Positions 42,821 through 51,214 of a DNA stretch of 63,934 nucleotides are shown here, one piece after another (the stretch's first letter is position 1; every line of letters begins with the position of its first letter). The translations under genes and the position numbers were made by a program. The stretch covers positions 35,954 to 99,887 of the forward strand of contig NZ_KV793784.1 in NCBI RefSeq assembly GCF_001808555.1. The letters are read 5' to 3'. This DNA comes from Porphyromonas sp. HMSC065F10. GTDB taxonomy: Bacteria; Bacteroidota; Bacteroidia; Bacteroidales; Porphyromonadaceae. The notes under the pieces are model-generated. The model searched no databases. It was given only the letters and a program-made list of their open reading frames with translations, and was not told where the DNA came from.

Positions 42821-45580
42821 TCACTCCTGCATCGCAGCCTCGGAGTCCTTGCGGTGCTCGATAGCAGCCTGTGCCGCTGCCACGCGAGCGATCGGGATGC
42901 GGTAGGGTGAGCAGCTGACGTAATTCAGTCCGACAGAGTCGCAGAATTTTACGCTCGACGGCTCACCTCCGTGCTCACCGCAGATACCGCACACCAGCTC
43001 GGGACGGGCCTTGCGACCACGCTCGGCAGCGATACGGATCAGCTGACCCACACCGTCCTGGTCGAGTACCTGGAAGGGATCCACATTGAGGATCTTCTTC
43101 TCGAGGTAAACGGGGAGGAAGGACGCAATGTCGTCACGTGAGTAACCAAAGGTCATCTGCGTGAGGTCGTTGGTACCGAATGAGAAGAACTCTGCTGAGG
43201 CAGCGATCTTATCTGCCGTCAGAGCTGCACGGGGCACCTCGATCATCGTACCGATCTTGAAGTCAATGCGAGTGCCCTCCTCCTTGAAGAGTGCCTCTGC
43301 AGTCTCGGTGATGATGCGCTTCTGCTCATTGAACTCCTGCACGATACCTGCCAGCGGCACCATGATCTCGGGGATGGGGTTGTGTCCCTCCTTCTTCAGC
43401 TCAATGGCTGCACCGAGGATCGCTCTCGTCTGCATCATCGTGATCTCGGGGTAGGTGTTGCCGAGACGGCAGCCGCGGTGACCAAGCATAGGATTGTGCT
43501 CAGCGAGCTGTTGCACCCGATCACGGATATACTTCACCGTCACGCCCATATCCTGAGCCATCTCCTCCTGACCCTTGGCATCGTGGGGGACAAACTCGTG
43601 CAGCGGCGGGTCAAGCAGTCGGACGATCACTGGATAGCCATCCATGGCGAGGAAGATCGACTTGAAGTCCTCCCTCTGGATCGGGAGCAGCACCTCGAGT
43701 GCCTTATACCGATCCTCAGCAGTCTCGGAGAGGATCATGTGGCGGATCGCCTTGATCTTCTTCCCGTCAAAGAACATGTGCTCCGTACGGCAGAGACCGA
43801 TACCTACGGCGCCAAACTTACGGGCCACCTTTGCATCGCGCTCGGTGTCCGCATTGGCACGCACGACCATGCGGCTGTGCTTAGAGCAGAGGTCCATCAG
43901 CATCTGGAAGTCCTCGTCCAGCTCGGGTGCCTCGGTCTTGAGCTCTCCCTCGTAGATACGACCGGTGGAGCCGTTGATAGAGATGTGATCTCCCTCGTGG
44001 AAGACCTTATCCCCTACGGTGATGGTGCGAGCCTTGTAGTCGATATTGAGTGCTCCTGCACCGGTGATACAGCACTTACCCATACCACGTGCCACCACAG
44101 CTGCGTGGCTGGTCATACCACCACGTGCGGTGAGGACGCCGTCGGCTACCTGCATACCGGCAAGATCCTCCGGTGAGGTCTCGTCGCGGACCAGGATCAC
44201 ACGGTGGCCCTCCTTAAGGTGGAGCTCCTGAGCATCGTCAGCAAAGAAGCAGATGATACCGGTAGCGGCACCGGGGGAGGCGGGCAGACCGCGAGCGATC
44301 AGTGTGGCACTCTTCTCCATCTTCTTGTCAAAGACCGGGTGCAGCAGCTCGTCCAGCTTATTGGGCTCAATGTGCTCGATGGCAGCCTCCTCATCGATCA
44401 TGCCGTCCCGGAGCAGGTCCATGGCGATCTTGACCATCGCCCGACCGGTACGCTTACCATTGCGGGTCTGGAGGAACCAGAGCTTACCCTCCTGGACGGT
44501 AAACTCCATATCCTGCATATCGTGGTAGTGCTGCTCCAGCTTGTGCTGGATCTCGAAGAGCTCCTTGTAGATCTCAGGCATGGCCTCCTCGAGAGAGGGG
44601 TGCTCGGACTTGCGCTCCTCCTCGCTGATCCCCTTGTACTCGGCAAACTGACGAGAGCCCTTGAGGGTGATCTGGCTTGGGGTACGGATACCGGCGACGA
44701 CATCCTCGCCCTGTGCGTTGATCAGGTACTCGCCGTTGAAGACATTTTCACCTGTGGCGGCATCGCGTGAGAAGCATACACCGGTCGCACTGGTGTCGCC
44801 CATGTTGCCGTAGACCATCGCCATGACGGTAACTGCCGTTCCCCACTCCTCGGGGATGCCCTCCATACGACGGTAGAGCACGGCGCGCTCATTCATCCAT
44901 GAGCTAAAGACGGCAAAGATGGCACCCCACAGCTGCTCGTGGACATCCTGGGGGAAGGGCTTGCCGGTCTTCTCCAGCACAGCGGCCTTAAAGCGCTTCA
45001 CCAGCTCCTTCAGGTCCTCCACCTCCAGATCAGTATCCTCGGTGACACCCTTAGCCTTCTTCACCGCACGGATCTCCAGCTCGAAGGGGTCGATGTCGTC
45101 CTTATTCTCAGGCTTTAGTCCCAGTACTACATCTCCGTACATCTGGACAAAGCGGCGGTAAGAGTCCCAAGCGAAGCGGGGGTTGTTGGTCAGCTTGGCA
45201 AGTCCCTCGACAGCCTCATCGTTGAGACCAAGGTTGAGGATGGTGTCCATCATACCCGGCATAGAGGCAGGAGCACCGGAGCGGACCGAGACGAGGAGCG
45301 GATTAGCCGGGTCACCAAAGGTGCGACCTACAAGTGCCTCGATCTTACCGATATTGACCTTGACGTCCTCCGCGAGGGACTTGCGGATATTCTCTGCGCC
45401 CTCGGTCTGATAGTCTCTGCAGACCTCTGTCGTGATTGTAAATCCGGGTGGCACCGGTACGCCTACGAGGTTCATCTCGGCGAGATTAGCTCCCTTACCA
45501 CCGAGGAGCATACGCATATCTGCGCGACCCTCGGCCTTGCCGTTGCCAAAGGAGTAAATCTTCTTACTGCTTTCGCTCAT
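42821..45580 (-). CDS. ppdK: pyruvate, phosphate dikinase
   Basis: About 919 residues from ATG 45580 (MSESSKKIYSFGNGKAEG), the family length; an upstream frame to 45649 adds an unlikely segment. Nucleotide-binding domain: LLGGKGANLAEMNLVGVPVPPGFTITT and VSVRSGAPASMPGMMDTILNLG. Swivelling domain with the catalytic histidine: GGMTSHAAVVARGMGKCCITG. PEP/pyruvate domain: GLCRTEHMFF, RLLDPPLHEFVP, and the cysteine loop LVCGICGEHGGEPSSV. Interconverts pyruvate, ATP and Pi with PEP, AMP and PPi. Monocistronic with a -7 box upstream and a terminator downstream; the divergent region to the formate channel gene carries repeat array 4. Confidence 0.97.
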   Translation of the reverse strand: MSESSKKIYSFGNGKAEGRADMRMLLGGKGANLAEMNLVGVPVPPGFTITTEVCRDYQTEGAENIRKSLAEDVKVNIGKIEALVGRTFGDPANPLLVSVRSGAPASMPGMMDTILNLGLNDEAVEGLAKLTNNPRFAWDSYRRFVQMYGDVVLGLKPENKDDIDPFELEIRAVKKAKGVTEDTDLEVEDLKELVKRFKAAVLEKTGKPFPQDVHEQLWGAIFAVFSSWMNERAVLYRRMEGIPEEWGTAVTVMAMVYGNMGDTSATGVCFSRDAATGENVFNGEYLINAQGEDVVAGIRTPSQITLKGSRQFAEYKGISEEERKSEHPSLEEAMPEIYKELFEIQHKLEQHYHDMQDMEFTVQEGKLWFLQTRNGKRTGRAMVKIAMDLLRDGMIDEEAAIEHIEPNKLDELLHPVFDKKMEKSATLIARGLPASPGAATGIICFFADDAQELHLKEGHRVILVRDETSPEDLAGMQVADGVLTARGGMTSHAAVVARGMGKCCITGAGALNIDYKARTITVGDKVFHEGDHISINGSTGRIYEGELKTEAPELDEDFQMLMDLCSKHSRMVVRANADTERDAKVARKFGAVGIGLCRTEHMFFDGKKIKAIRHMILSETAEDRYKALEVLLPIQREDFKSIFLAMDGYPVIVRLLDPPLHEFVPHDAKGQEEMAQDMGVTVKYIRDRVQQLAEHNPMLGHRGCRLGNTYPEITMMQTRAILGAAIELKKEGHNPIPEIMVPLAGIVQEFNEQKRIITETAEALFKEEGTRIDFKIGTMIEVPRAALTADKIAASAEFFSFGTNDLTQMTFGYSRDDIASFLPVYLEKKILNVDPFQVLDQDGVGQLIRIAAERGRKARPELVCGICGEHGGEPSSVKFCDSVGLNYVSCSPYRIPIARVAAAQAAIEHRKDSEAAMQE

Positions 45581-45665
45581 ACTATTTGTTTCTTTTGATT
45601 TATTTTGGATTGCAATCCTATTTCTATTGATAAGCTTTCTGAGAAGCACTCTCGTGCCTACACTA

Positions 45666-45673
45666 CAAAGGTA
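45666..45673 (-). promoter_or_regulatory. putative -7 box for ppdK
   Basis: Minus-strand TACCTTTG, 85 bp before the ppdK ATG at 45580. Confidence 0.5.
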
Positions 45674-45845
45674 CAGACGATTGCCCTATATTGCACGGAA
45701 AAGACTGATTAGGGTAAAAAATATCTAATTGTGCCCACCTGCTATTTTTCTGATTTGTTCTTTTTGACAGATAATTTGTCCTTTTGTGCATTCATGTCGA
45801 GGGGGAATTATTGTAGGCGTGCCCCCCACTTGAGGAGAGGCAATT

Positions 45846-45927
45846 CTTTTACCGGTAAAAGAATCTTCTAATACCGATATTAGAGTTGTCTAATATCGGT
45901 ATTAGTGATGTCTAATATCGGTATTAG
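45846..45927. repeat. 22-bp-period array of 16-bp near-palindromes (array 4)
   Basis: Four intact units: CTTTTACCGGTAAAAG (45846-45861, a perfect palindrome), CTAATACCGATATTAG (45868-45883), CTAATATCGGTATTAG (45890-45905) and again (45912-45927). All are 22 bp apart; spacers aatctt, agttgt, tgatgt. It lies in the 462-bp divergent region between ppdK and the formate/nitrite channel gene, with its right end 75 bp before the latter's -7 box. The rest of the region holds the two promoter boxes only. Confidence 0.93.
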
Positions 45928-46002
45928 TTTGCAGTGAGTTTGCAATGGCTTTTTTGCCCCACCATTTCCGACCTCTATCACTCTGGTTTCTGGCGAAAAA
46001 GC

Positions 46003-46010
46003 TAAGTTTG
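46003..46010 (+). promoter_or_regulatory. putative -7 box for the formate/nitrite channel gene
   Basis: Plus-strand TAAGTTTG, 32 bp before the ATG. Confidence 0.55.
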
Positions 46011-46042
46011 CCGACGTATCACCAATAATAGCATTCTCTAAA

Positions 46043-46825
46043 ATGAAATCTCCCTCAGAGATCGTCGCCTCAACCTACGCAACGGCAGAGACAAAGAGCT
46101 CGCTCTCTCTTATTAATATGGTGCTCCTCGGCTTCCTCGCCGGCGTCTATATCGCTATGGGAGGCACTCTGGCGACTCTGGCTGGAGGTGGCTTCGACGC
46201 TGCAGCAGCAGGTAATCCGGTGCTGCCTAAGCTGCTGAGTGGCTTTTTCTTCCCCCTCGGTATCATCCTCGTCGTCATTGCGGGGGCGGAGCTTTTTACC
46301 GGCAACTGTGCCGTGCTGGTGCCGGCGGCGATGCAGGGTAAAGTACGATGGGGGCGTGTTCTGCTCAACTGGGGAGTGGTCTGGTGTGCCAACTTCCTCG
46401 GTGCGCTCTTCTGGGACTACTTCCTCGTCTATCTCACGGGACTGATGGAGCCTGAGGCCTTTGGCACCTTTATCCGCACCACTGCGGAGACGAAGGCCTC
46501 GCTCTCCTGGGGTGAAGCCTTCGTGCGTGGCGTGGGGGCTAATTGGTTTGTCTGTCTCGCCATCTGGCTGGCGACGGCGGCGGACACGATGTCCGGGAAG
46601 ATGATGGGGCTCTGGTGTCCGGTGATGGCCTTTGTGGTGATGGGCTTCGAGCACTCTATCGCCAATATGTACTACATACCCACCGGCATGATGTATGGCG
46701 CTGAGGTGAGCCTCTCCCAGCTCCTGCTCGACAACCTCCTGCCGGTTACTCTTGGCAACATCGTCGGCGGTGCCCTCTTCGTCGGTGCGCTCTACGGCTG
46801 GATCTACAGGAGGAGCCAGAGGTAA
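46043..46825 (+). CDS. formate/nitrite transporter family channel
   Basis: 260 residues with about six membrane helices, FNT fold. Signatures: GFLAGVYIAMGGTLATLAGGG, AELFTGNCAVLVPAAMQGKV and RGVGANWFVCLAIWLATAA, which contain the conserved ELFTGN and NWxVCLA motifs lining the FocA/NirC pore. Substrate (formate, nitrite, lactate or similar) cannot be fixed from sequence; formate is reasonable for an anaerobe that ferments pyruvate. No pfl or nitrite reductase gene is adjacent. Its -7 box is close to the start, and array 4 lies upstream. Confidence 0.9.
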   Translation: MKSPSEIVASTYATAETKSSLSLINMVLLGFLAGVYIAMGGTLATLAGGGFDAAAAGNPVLPKLLSGFFFPLGIILVVIAGAELFTGNCAVLVPAAMQGKVRWGRVLLNWGVVWCANFLGALFWDYFLVYLTGLMEPEAFGTFIRTTAETKASLSWGEAFVRGVGANWFVCLAIWLATAADTMSGKMMGLWCPVMAFVVMGFEHSIANMYYIPTGMMYGAEVSLSQLLLDNLLPVTLGNIVGGALFVGALYGWIYRRSQR

Positions 46826-46845
46826 AATAATAAATGGAAAAGGGG

Positions 46846-46853
46846 TACCTTTG
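46846..46853 (+). promoter_or_regulatory. putative -7 box for guaB
   Basis: Plus-strand TACCTTTG, 50 bp before ATG 46904. It overlaps an alternative GTG start at 46853 and argues against it. Confidence 0.55.
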
Positions 46854-46903
46854 TGCAGGATCTATATCCGTTGGACGACAAAGAATACATAGCACAGACT
46901 ATC

Positions 46904-48418
46904 ATGGCCATCATTACCAGCGAAATCTCCCATACCTTCGGTGAGTATCTCCTTATCCCCGGACTTACTACACGCGACTGCACCCCGGACAACATCTGTC
47001 TCCGGACTCCTCTCGTGAAGCACAAGAAGGGCGAGGAGCCCTCCCTTCACCTCAATATCCCCTTCGTCTCAGCGATCATGCAGGCGGTCTCGGATGACCG
47101 GCTGGCGATTGCGCTGGCGCAAAATGGAGGGCTCTCCTTTATCTACGGCTCTCAGCCCATCGAGGATGAGGCGGAGATGGTGCGGAGGGTGAAGAAGTTT
47201 AAGGCCGGATTTGTCCAGAGTGACTCCAACCTTACACCTGACCATACGCTGCAGGATGCGCTTGACCTGATCAAGCGGACCGGGCACTCCACCATCGCAG
47301 TGACCGATGACGGCAAGCCCAATGGTAAGCTCCTCGGTATGCTCACCACGCGGGACTACCGCATCGGGGTGACGCCCTTCGATACCAAAGTGAGGGATAT
47401 GATGACCCCATTTGACAAGCTTACCACGGGGTACGAGGGGATCACCCTCTCGGAGGCTAACGATGTTATCTGGGATGCGAAGCTGAATACTCTCCCCATC
47501 ATTAATAAGACGGACCACCTCTGCTCCCTCGTCTTCCGTAAAGACTACGATAGCCACCACGCTAATCCCAATGAGCTCTCGGACAAGGAGACGAAAACCC
47601 TCCTCGTCGGTGCCGGCATTAATACCCGCGACTACATGGAGCGGGTACCGGCTCTGGTGAAGGCAGGTGTGGACGTTGTCTGTCTCGATTCCTCTGACGG
47701 CTTCTCCGAGTGGCAGGCGGATGCGCTAAGGTGGGTGAAGAGCAATTACCCCGATCTCCCCATCGGTGCTGGTAATGTGGTTGATGCGGATGGCTTCAAT
47801 TACCTCGCCGCTGCAGGTGCCGACTTCATCAAGGTCGGTATCGGAGGCGGCTCGATCTGCATCACACGTGAGCAGAAGGGTATCGGCCGAGGTCAGGCCA
47901 CCTCGGTCATCGATGTGGCTGCGGCTCGAGACAAGTGGCTGGAGGAGAAGGGAGAGTACATCCCGATCTGCTCCGATGGCGGTCTCGTACACGACTACCA
48001 TATGGTCCTCGCCCTCGCTATGGGAGCTGACTTCCTGATGATGGGTCGCTACTTCGCTCGCTTCGATGAGAGCCCCGGTCGTCTCCTCAAGATCAATGGC
48101 AATTACGTCAAGGAGTACTGGGGTGAGGGCTCCAATCGTGCCAAGAACTGGCAGCGGTACGACGATGGCGATAAGGCGCCGGTGCTGGGGCAGATGAAGT
48201 TTGAGGAGGGCGTAGACAGCTACGTCCCCTACGCCGGAGAGATGAAGGACAGCCTTGAGTCTACGATCAATAAGATCAAGGCAACGATGTGCAGCTGTGG
48301 GTCGACGACCTTAGAGCATCTCCGCAAGCACTCTAAGGTTACGGTAGTCTCTCAGACCTCAATCACGGAGGGTGGGGCGCACGATGTGATCCTGAAGAGC
48401 AGTGCCAAGGTGGACTAA
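46904..48418 (+). CDS. guaB: IMP dehydrogenase
   Basis: About 504 residues from ATG 46904 ([21 protein letters not shown]). TIM-barrel IMPDH with a paired CBS domain insert (about residues 95-225: [44 protein letters not shown]). The catalytic cysteine is in [20 protein letters not shown]; the C-I-T order resembles the human-type loop rather than the C-T-T of most bacterial enzymes. The flap region reads [20 protein letters not shown]. Converts IMP to XMP for GMP synthesis. The sequence is a divergent IMPDH; GMP reductase is less likely because of the CBS insert and length. Followed by a strong bidirectional terminator. Confidence 0.9.
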   Translation: MAIITSEISHTFGEYLLIPGLTTRDCTPDNICLRTPLVKHKKGEEPSLHLNIPFVSAIMQAVSDDRLAIALAQNGGLSFIYGSQPIEDEAEMVRRVKKFKAGFVQSDSNLTPDHTLQDALDLIKRTGHSTIAVTDDGKPNGKLLGMLTTRDYRIGVTPFDTKVRDMMTPFDKLTTGYEGITLSEANDVIWDAKLNTLPIINKTDHLCSLVFRKDYDSHHANPNELSDKETKTLLVGAGINTRDYMERVPALVKAGVDVVCLDSSDGFSEWQADALRWVKSNYPDLPIGAGNVVDADGFNYLAAAGADFIKVGIGGGSICITREQKGIGRGQATSVIDVAAARDKWLEEKGEYIPICSDGGLVHDYHMVLALAMGADFLMMGRYFARFDESPGRLLKINGNYVKEYWGEGSNRAKNWQRYDDGDKAPVLGQMKFEEGVDSYVPYAGEMKDSLESTINKIKATMCSCGSTTLEHLRKHSKVTVVSQTSITEGGAHDVILKSSAKVD

Positions 48419-48435
48419 TAGAAAGTTTTGCATAC

Positions 48436-48483
48436 AAAAAGAGACCGCATCATCGTCAGTGCGATGGTGCGGTCTCTTTTTTT
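48436..48483. terminator. bidirectional terminator between guaB and the GNAT gene
   Basis: 15-bp stem with one wobble (48441-48455 with 48462-48476), flanked by A5 on the left and T7 on the right, between convergent genes. Confidence 0.93.
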
Positions 48484-48499
48484 GATTTCTTATGTGGGC

Positions 48500-49075
48500 T
48501 TAGCCCTCACGACCAGTCAGGATCATCCGATAGTAGTCGTGTCCCATAAATTTCATTGTCCTATCACGGCGGAAGCCAAGGCTGGCGTAGTATGCCTCTA
48601 AGCGAGGCTTATCTACATCAACAAGCAGTGAGACTACGCTGTACCCCAGTTCCTCAAGCCCGTAGGCAACGCTACTCTCCATGAGTCTCAGTCCTATGCG
48701 GTGCCCGCGGGCGGCAGGGAGGAGGGCCAGGGTATCGAGGTAGTACTCTCCCGGGCCGGTCTCTGTGTCACTTGGTCCCGCCCCATCCAGAGCGGCAAAG
48801 GTGAAGGCTCGCTTAGCCTCGTAGTCATCACCCGGGTAGGAGATGAGACAGCCCACTACCTCATCATCGACCTTAGCCACAAGGGTATTGCGATAGGAGT
48901 AGAGGGTGTCCGTCCGACCGCAGATGTCCAGCAACCACTCGTAGAGAGTAGTCTGCTCTTCGTCCATCTCGTCCACGAAGTTGTACCGATCGATGGCTGC
49001 CATGGCGCACTTAGCGATCATGGGTACCATCTCCGGTATCCCTCGGGATATGGTGATCTCAGGATCTACGGTCAT
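48500..49075 (-). CDS. GNAT-family N-acetyltransferase
   Basis: 191 residues. The acetyl-CoA-binding motif A is in YLDTLALLPAARGHRIGLRLMESSVAYG, followed by VSLLVDVDKPRLEAYYASLGF (motif B). N-terminal segment MTVDPEITISRGIPEMVPMIAKCA is typical of Bacteroidota GNATs. Substrate unknown. It lies 12 bp after the DUF2795 gene and is closed by the shared terminator, so the two are likely co-transcribed. Confidence 0.88.
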   Translation of the reverse strand: MTVDPEITISRGIPEMVPMIAKCAMAAIDRYNFVDEMDEEQTTLYEWLLDICGRTDTLYSYRNTLVAKVDDEVVGCLISYPGDDYEAKRAFTFAALDGAGPSDTETGPGEYYLDTLALLPAARGHRIGLRLMESSVAYGLEELGYSVVSLLVDVDKPRLEAYYASLGFRRDRTMKFMGHDYYRMILTGREG

Positions 49076-49087
49076 GTTGGACGCTAC

Positions 49088-49309
49088 TTAGTACTCCTCT
49101 TCGTTGAAGAAGAAGTCCTCCTTGCTCGGATAGTCGGGCCAGATGTCCTCGATGGACTCGTAGCTCTCACCATCGTCCTCGATCTCCTGAAGGTTCTCGA
49201 TCACTGCCATGGGAGCGCAGGTACGCTGAGCATAGTCTATCAGCTCATCCTTGGTGGCAGGCCATGGTGCATCGTCCAGCTTGGAAGCCAACTCTAAAGT
49301 CCAGTACAT
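49088..49309 (-). CDS. DUF2795-family small acidic protein
   Basis: 73 residues: MYWTLELASKLDDAPWPATKDELIDYA followed by an acidic tail ending DFFFNEEEY. Matches the DUF2795 family, nearly invariant across Bacteroidales. Function unknown. The tight conservation and acidic C-terminus suggest a binding partner role, but this is inference. First gene of a two-gene unit with the GNAT gene. Confidence 0.88.
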   Translation of the reverse strand: MYWTLELASKLDDAPWPATKDELIDYAQRTCAPMAVIENLQEIEDDGESYESIEDIWPDYPSKEDFFFNEEEY

Positions 49310-49405
49310 ATATTACTTCTGATTGATGGTTTCTACTTCGTTTTTCTGCCTAATTATTAGGCGGGTGCAATGATAGACAATTTTCTCCTAATGGCAAAAA
49401 TCCAC

Positions 49406-50908
49406 TTACACATCGAGGTGGTAGTGGTGTATCCCGAGCTGCTCGTACGCCTCTACGAGTGCGGTCTCGTCATCGCTCAGGATCAGGACGTGGTCACCTA
49501 CTTCGAGGGGAGTCTCCCCCTTGGGGATGAAGTAGCTCTCGCCCCGCTTCACGAGGATGGCGAGGGTGTGATTGGGGATGCTCATATCCTTCAGCAGGTT
49601 GCTCCTCTCAATCATCGCGGGGCTGACGGTCATCTCAGAGAGCGTGCTGGTGAAGTTTTCCGGCAGATCCACGTCCCTGAAGACCGGCGTCCTCACCTCT
49701 TCGTCGACCAGTCCGAGCCACTTCGCTACGATCGTCACACTGCCGCCCTGCAGTGTCAGCGAAATGAGGGTGATGAAGAAGACGACGTTGAAGATCATAC
49801 GAGCCTCAGGCAGTCCCTCTACGAGGGGATAGGTGGCAAAGATGATCGGCACCGCCCCGCGCAGCCCCACCCAGCAGGTGTAGAGCATCGCATTGAGCGG
49901 CATTTTCTTGATAAAGGGGAGGAGCGTCAGTGCTACGGAGAGGGGGCGACCCACCAGCATCAGGAAGAGGCCGATGATGATTGCCGGGAGAGCTACGCCC
50001 GCCAGCTCGTCGACATTGACTAATAGCCCGAGTGCGAGGAACATCACCAGCTGGCAGAGCCACTGGAAGCCATCGAAGAGGCGCATCGTGCTCTTCTTAT
50101 ACAGCACCTCCGAGTTGCCTACCACTAATCCCGATATATAGACTGCGAGGTAGCCATTTCCTCCCAGCCCCGCCGTCGCTGAGTAGATGACAAAGGCGAC
50201 GAAGAGCAGGAGGAGCGAGTGGAGTGCCGGCGAAGAGAGCTTCACTTTATTAACAAACCAGACCGCTCCCTTGCCTAATCCGTAGCCCAGTACCCCGCCG
50301 ATGCTGAATTGAAGGACAAACATCCAGAGGGCATTGCCGATCGAGGAGTCGCCCGTATGGATCATCTGCAGCAGGATCAGTGTCAGCATATAGGCCATCG
50401 GATCATTACTCCCGGACTCAAATTCCAGCAGCGGCTTGACATTGTGCTTGAGGTGCATCTCCTTGGACCGAAGGATCGAGAAGACAGATGCCGAGTCGGT
50501 CGAGGACATCACCGCCGCACAGAGCAGCGCCATAGGGAAGGAGAGCGATTGCACCTCACCCGGCATCCAGGGCTGACGAAAGAGGAAGTAGATGAAAGTC
50601 CCCGTCACCAGCATCGTCAGCAGTACACCCACAGTCGCAAGAAGCGTTCCCCGGACCATCACCGGCTTGATCTCCTTGTAGTCGGTGTCCATACCGCCCG
50701 TAAAGAGGATCATTGTCAGGGCAATGATACCGATGGTCTGTGCCTCAGAGGCGGAGTTAAACTCAAGATAGCCCGCATAGCCGGCAAACATCCCCACGCC
50801 TAAGAATAGGAGTAGGGAGGGGATGCCAAACCTAAAGCCGGCCTTGCTCAGTACTAAGCCTATGATCGCCAGGAGTGAGGTGTAAAAGATCAGCTGCTCT
50901 ATCGACAT
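49406..50908 (-). CDS. CvrA/NhaP2-type cation:proton antiporter
   Basis: 500 residues. About 12-13 membrane helices of the CPA1 family (FRFGIPSLLLFLGVGMFAG, ALLCAAVMSSTDSASVFSILR, FESGSNDPMAYMLTLILLQ, CWVGLRGAVPIIFATYPLVEG) with the conserved S-T-D and N-D-P ion-site motifs, then a C-terminal TrkA_C regulatory domain (about 415-500: NHTLAILVKRGESYFIPKGETPLEVGDHVLILS). Homologues move K+ or Na+ against H+ and regulate cell volume. Single gene; a short palindrome gcctaattattaggc (49348-49362) lies after it. Confidence 0.92.
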   Translation of the reverse strand: MSIEQLIFYTSLLAIIGLVLSKAGFRFGIPSLLLFLGVGMFAGYAGYLEFNSASEAQTIGIIALTMILFTGGMDTDYKEIKPVMVRGTLLATVGVLLTMLVTGTFIYFLFRQPWMPGEVQSLSFPMALLCAAVMSSTDSASVFSILRSKEMHLKHNVKPLLEFESGSNDPMAYMLTLILLQMIHTGDSSIGNALWMFVLQFSIGGVLGYGLGKGAVWFVNKVKLSSPALHSLLLLFVAFVIYSATAGLGGNGYLAVYISGLVVGNSEVLYKKSTMRLFDGFQWLCQLVMFLALGLLVNVDELAGVALPAIIIGLFLMLVGRPLSVALTLLPFIKKMPLNAMLYTCWVGLRGAVPIIFATYPLVEGLPEARMIFNVVFFITLISLTLQGGSVTIVAKWLGLVDEEVRTPVFRDVDLPENFTSTLSEMTVSPAMIERSNLLKDMSIPNHTLAILVKRGESYFIPKGETPLEVGDHVLILSDDETALVEAYEQLGIHHYHLDV

Positions 50909-50941
50909 AGTGGTATAAGGGGCTTAATTGGTAGTATAAAT

Positions 50942-50983
50942 AAAAAACGAGATGCTGTCTCTCCACGAGTGGAGTAGGCAGCA
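50942..50983 (-). terminator. terminator after tRNA-Lys
   Basis: Minus strand: imperfect 14-bp stem (50969-50983 with 50953-50966) followed by TCTCG and six Ts. Confidence 0.85.
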
Positions 50984-50998
50984 CCTCGGCTGGAGAAG

Positions 50999-51071
50999 TG
51001 ACCCGGGAGGGGCTCGAACCCTCGACCCATTGATTAAGAGTCAATTGCTCTACCAACTGAGCTACCGAGTC
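50999..51071 (-). tRNA. tRNA-Lys (anticodon CTT)
   Basis: 73 nt on the minus strand. Acceptor GACTCGG pairs with CCGGGTC (one G-T wobble), D stem GCTC/GAGC, anticodon stem ATTGA/TCAAT with loop CTCTTAA giving anticodon CTT, T stem GAGGG/CCCTC with loop TTCGAGC, discriminator A. No encoded CCA. A -33/-7 promoter pair lies upstream and a terminator downstream, so it is a single-gene unit. Confidence 0.97.
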
Positions 51072-51119
51072 ATACTTTATTTCCCCTGTTGGTAGGGGGC
51101 TCTCTTGTGGATTGCTCTG

Positions 51120-51127
51120 CAAAGGTA
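51120..51127 (-). promoter_or_regulatory. promoter of tRNA-Lys (-7 box with -33)
   Basis: Minus-strand TACCTTTG preceded by TTG exactly 19 bp upstream, the best -33/-7 pair in the window; 48 bp before the tRNA. Confidence 0.7.
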
Positions 51128-51214
51128 CAATAATTTTGCAGAAAGACAAGGTGCTGTGAGAGCTAATTTGACCGCGATGTATCTACTAGGCTTATCATCA
51201 GTTGATTAAAAATC

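Noticed and set aside
45846-45927. Terminator or NrdR-box interpretation of the arrays
   Set aside because: No T run follows, several units repeat in series, and the sequence does not match the NrdR box; no nrd gene is adjacent.
50832-51149. 105-codon frame on the minus strand
   Set aside because: It spans tRNA-Lys and its terminator and overlaps the antiporter start.
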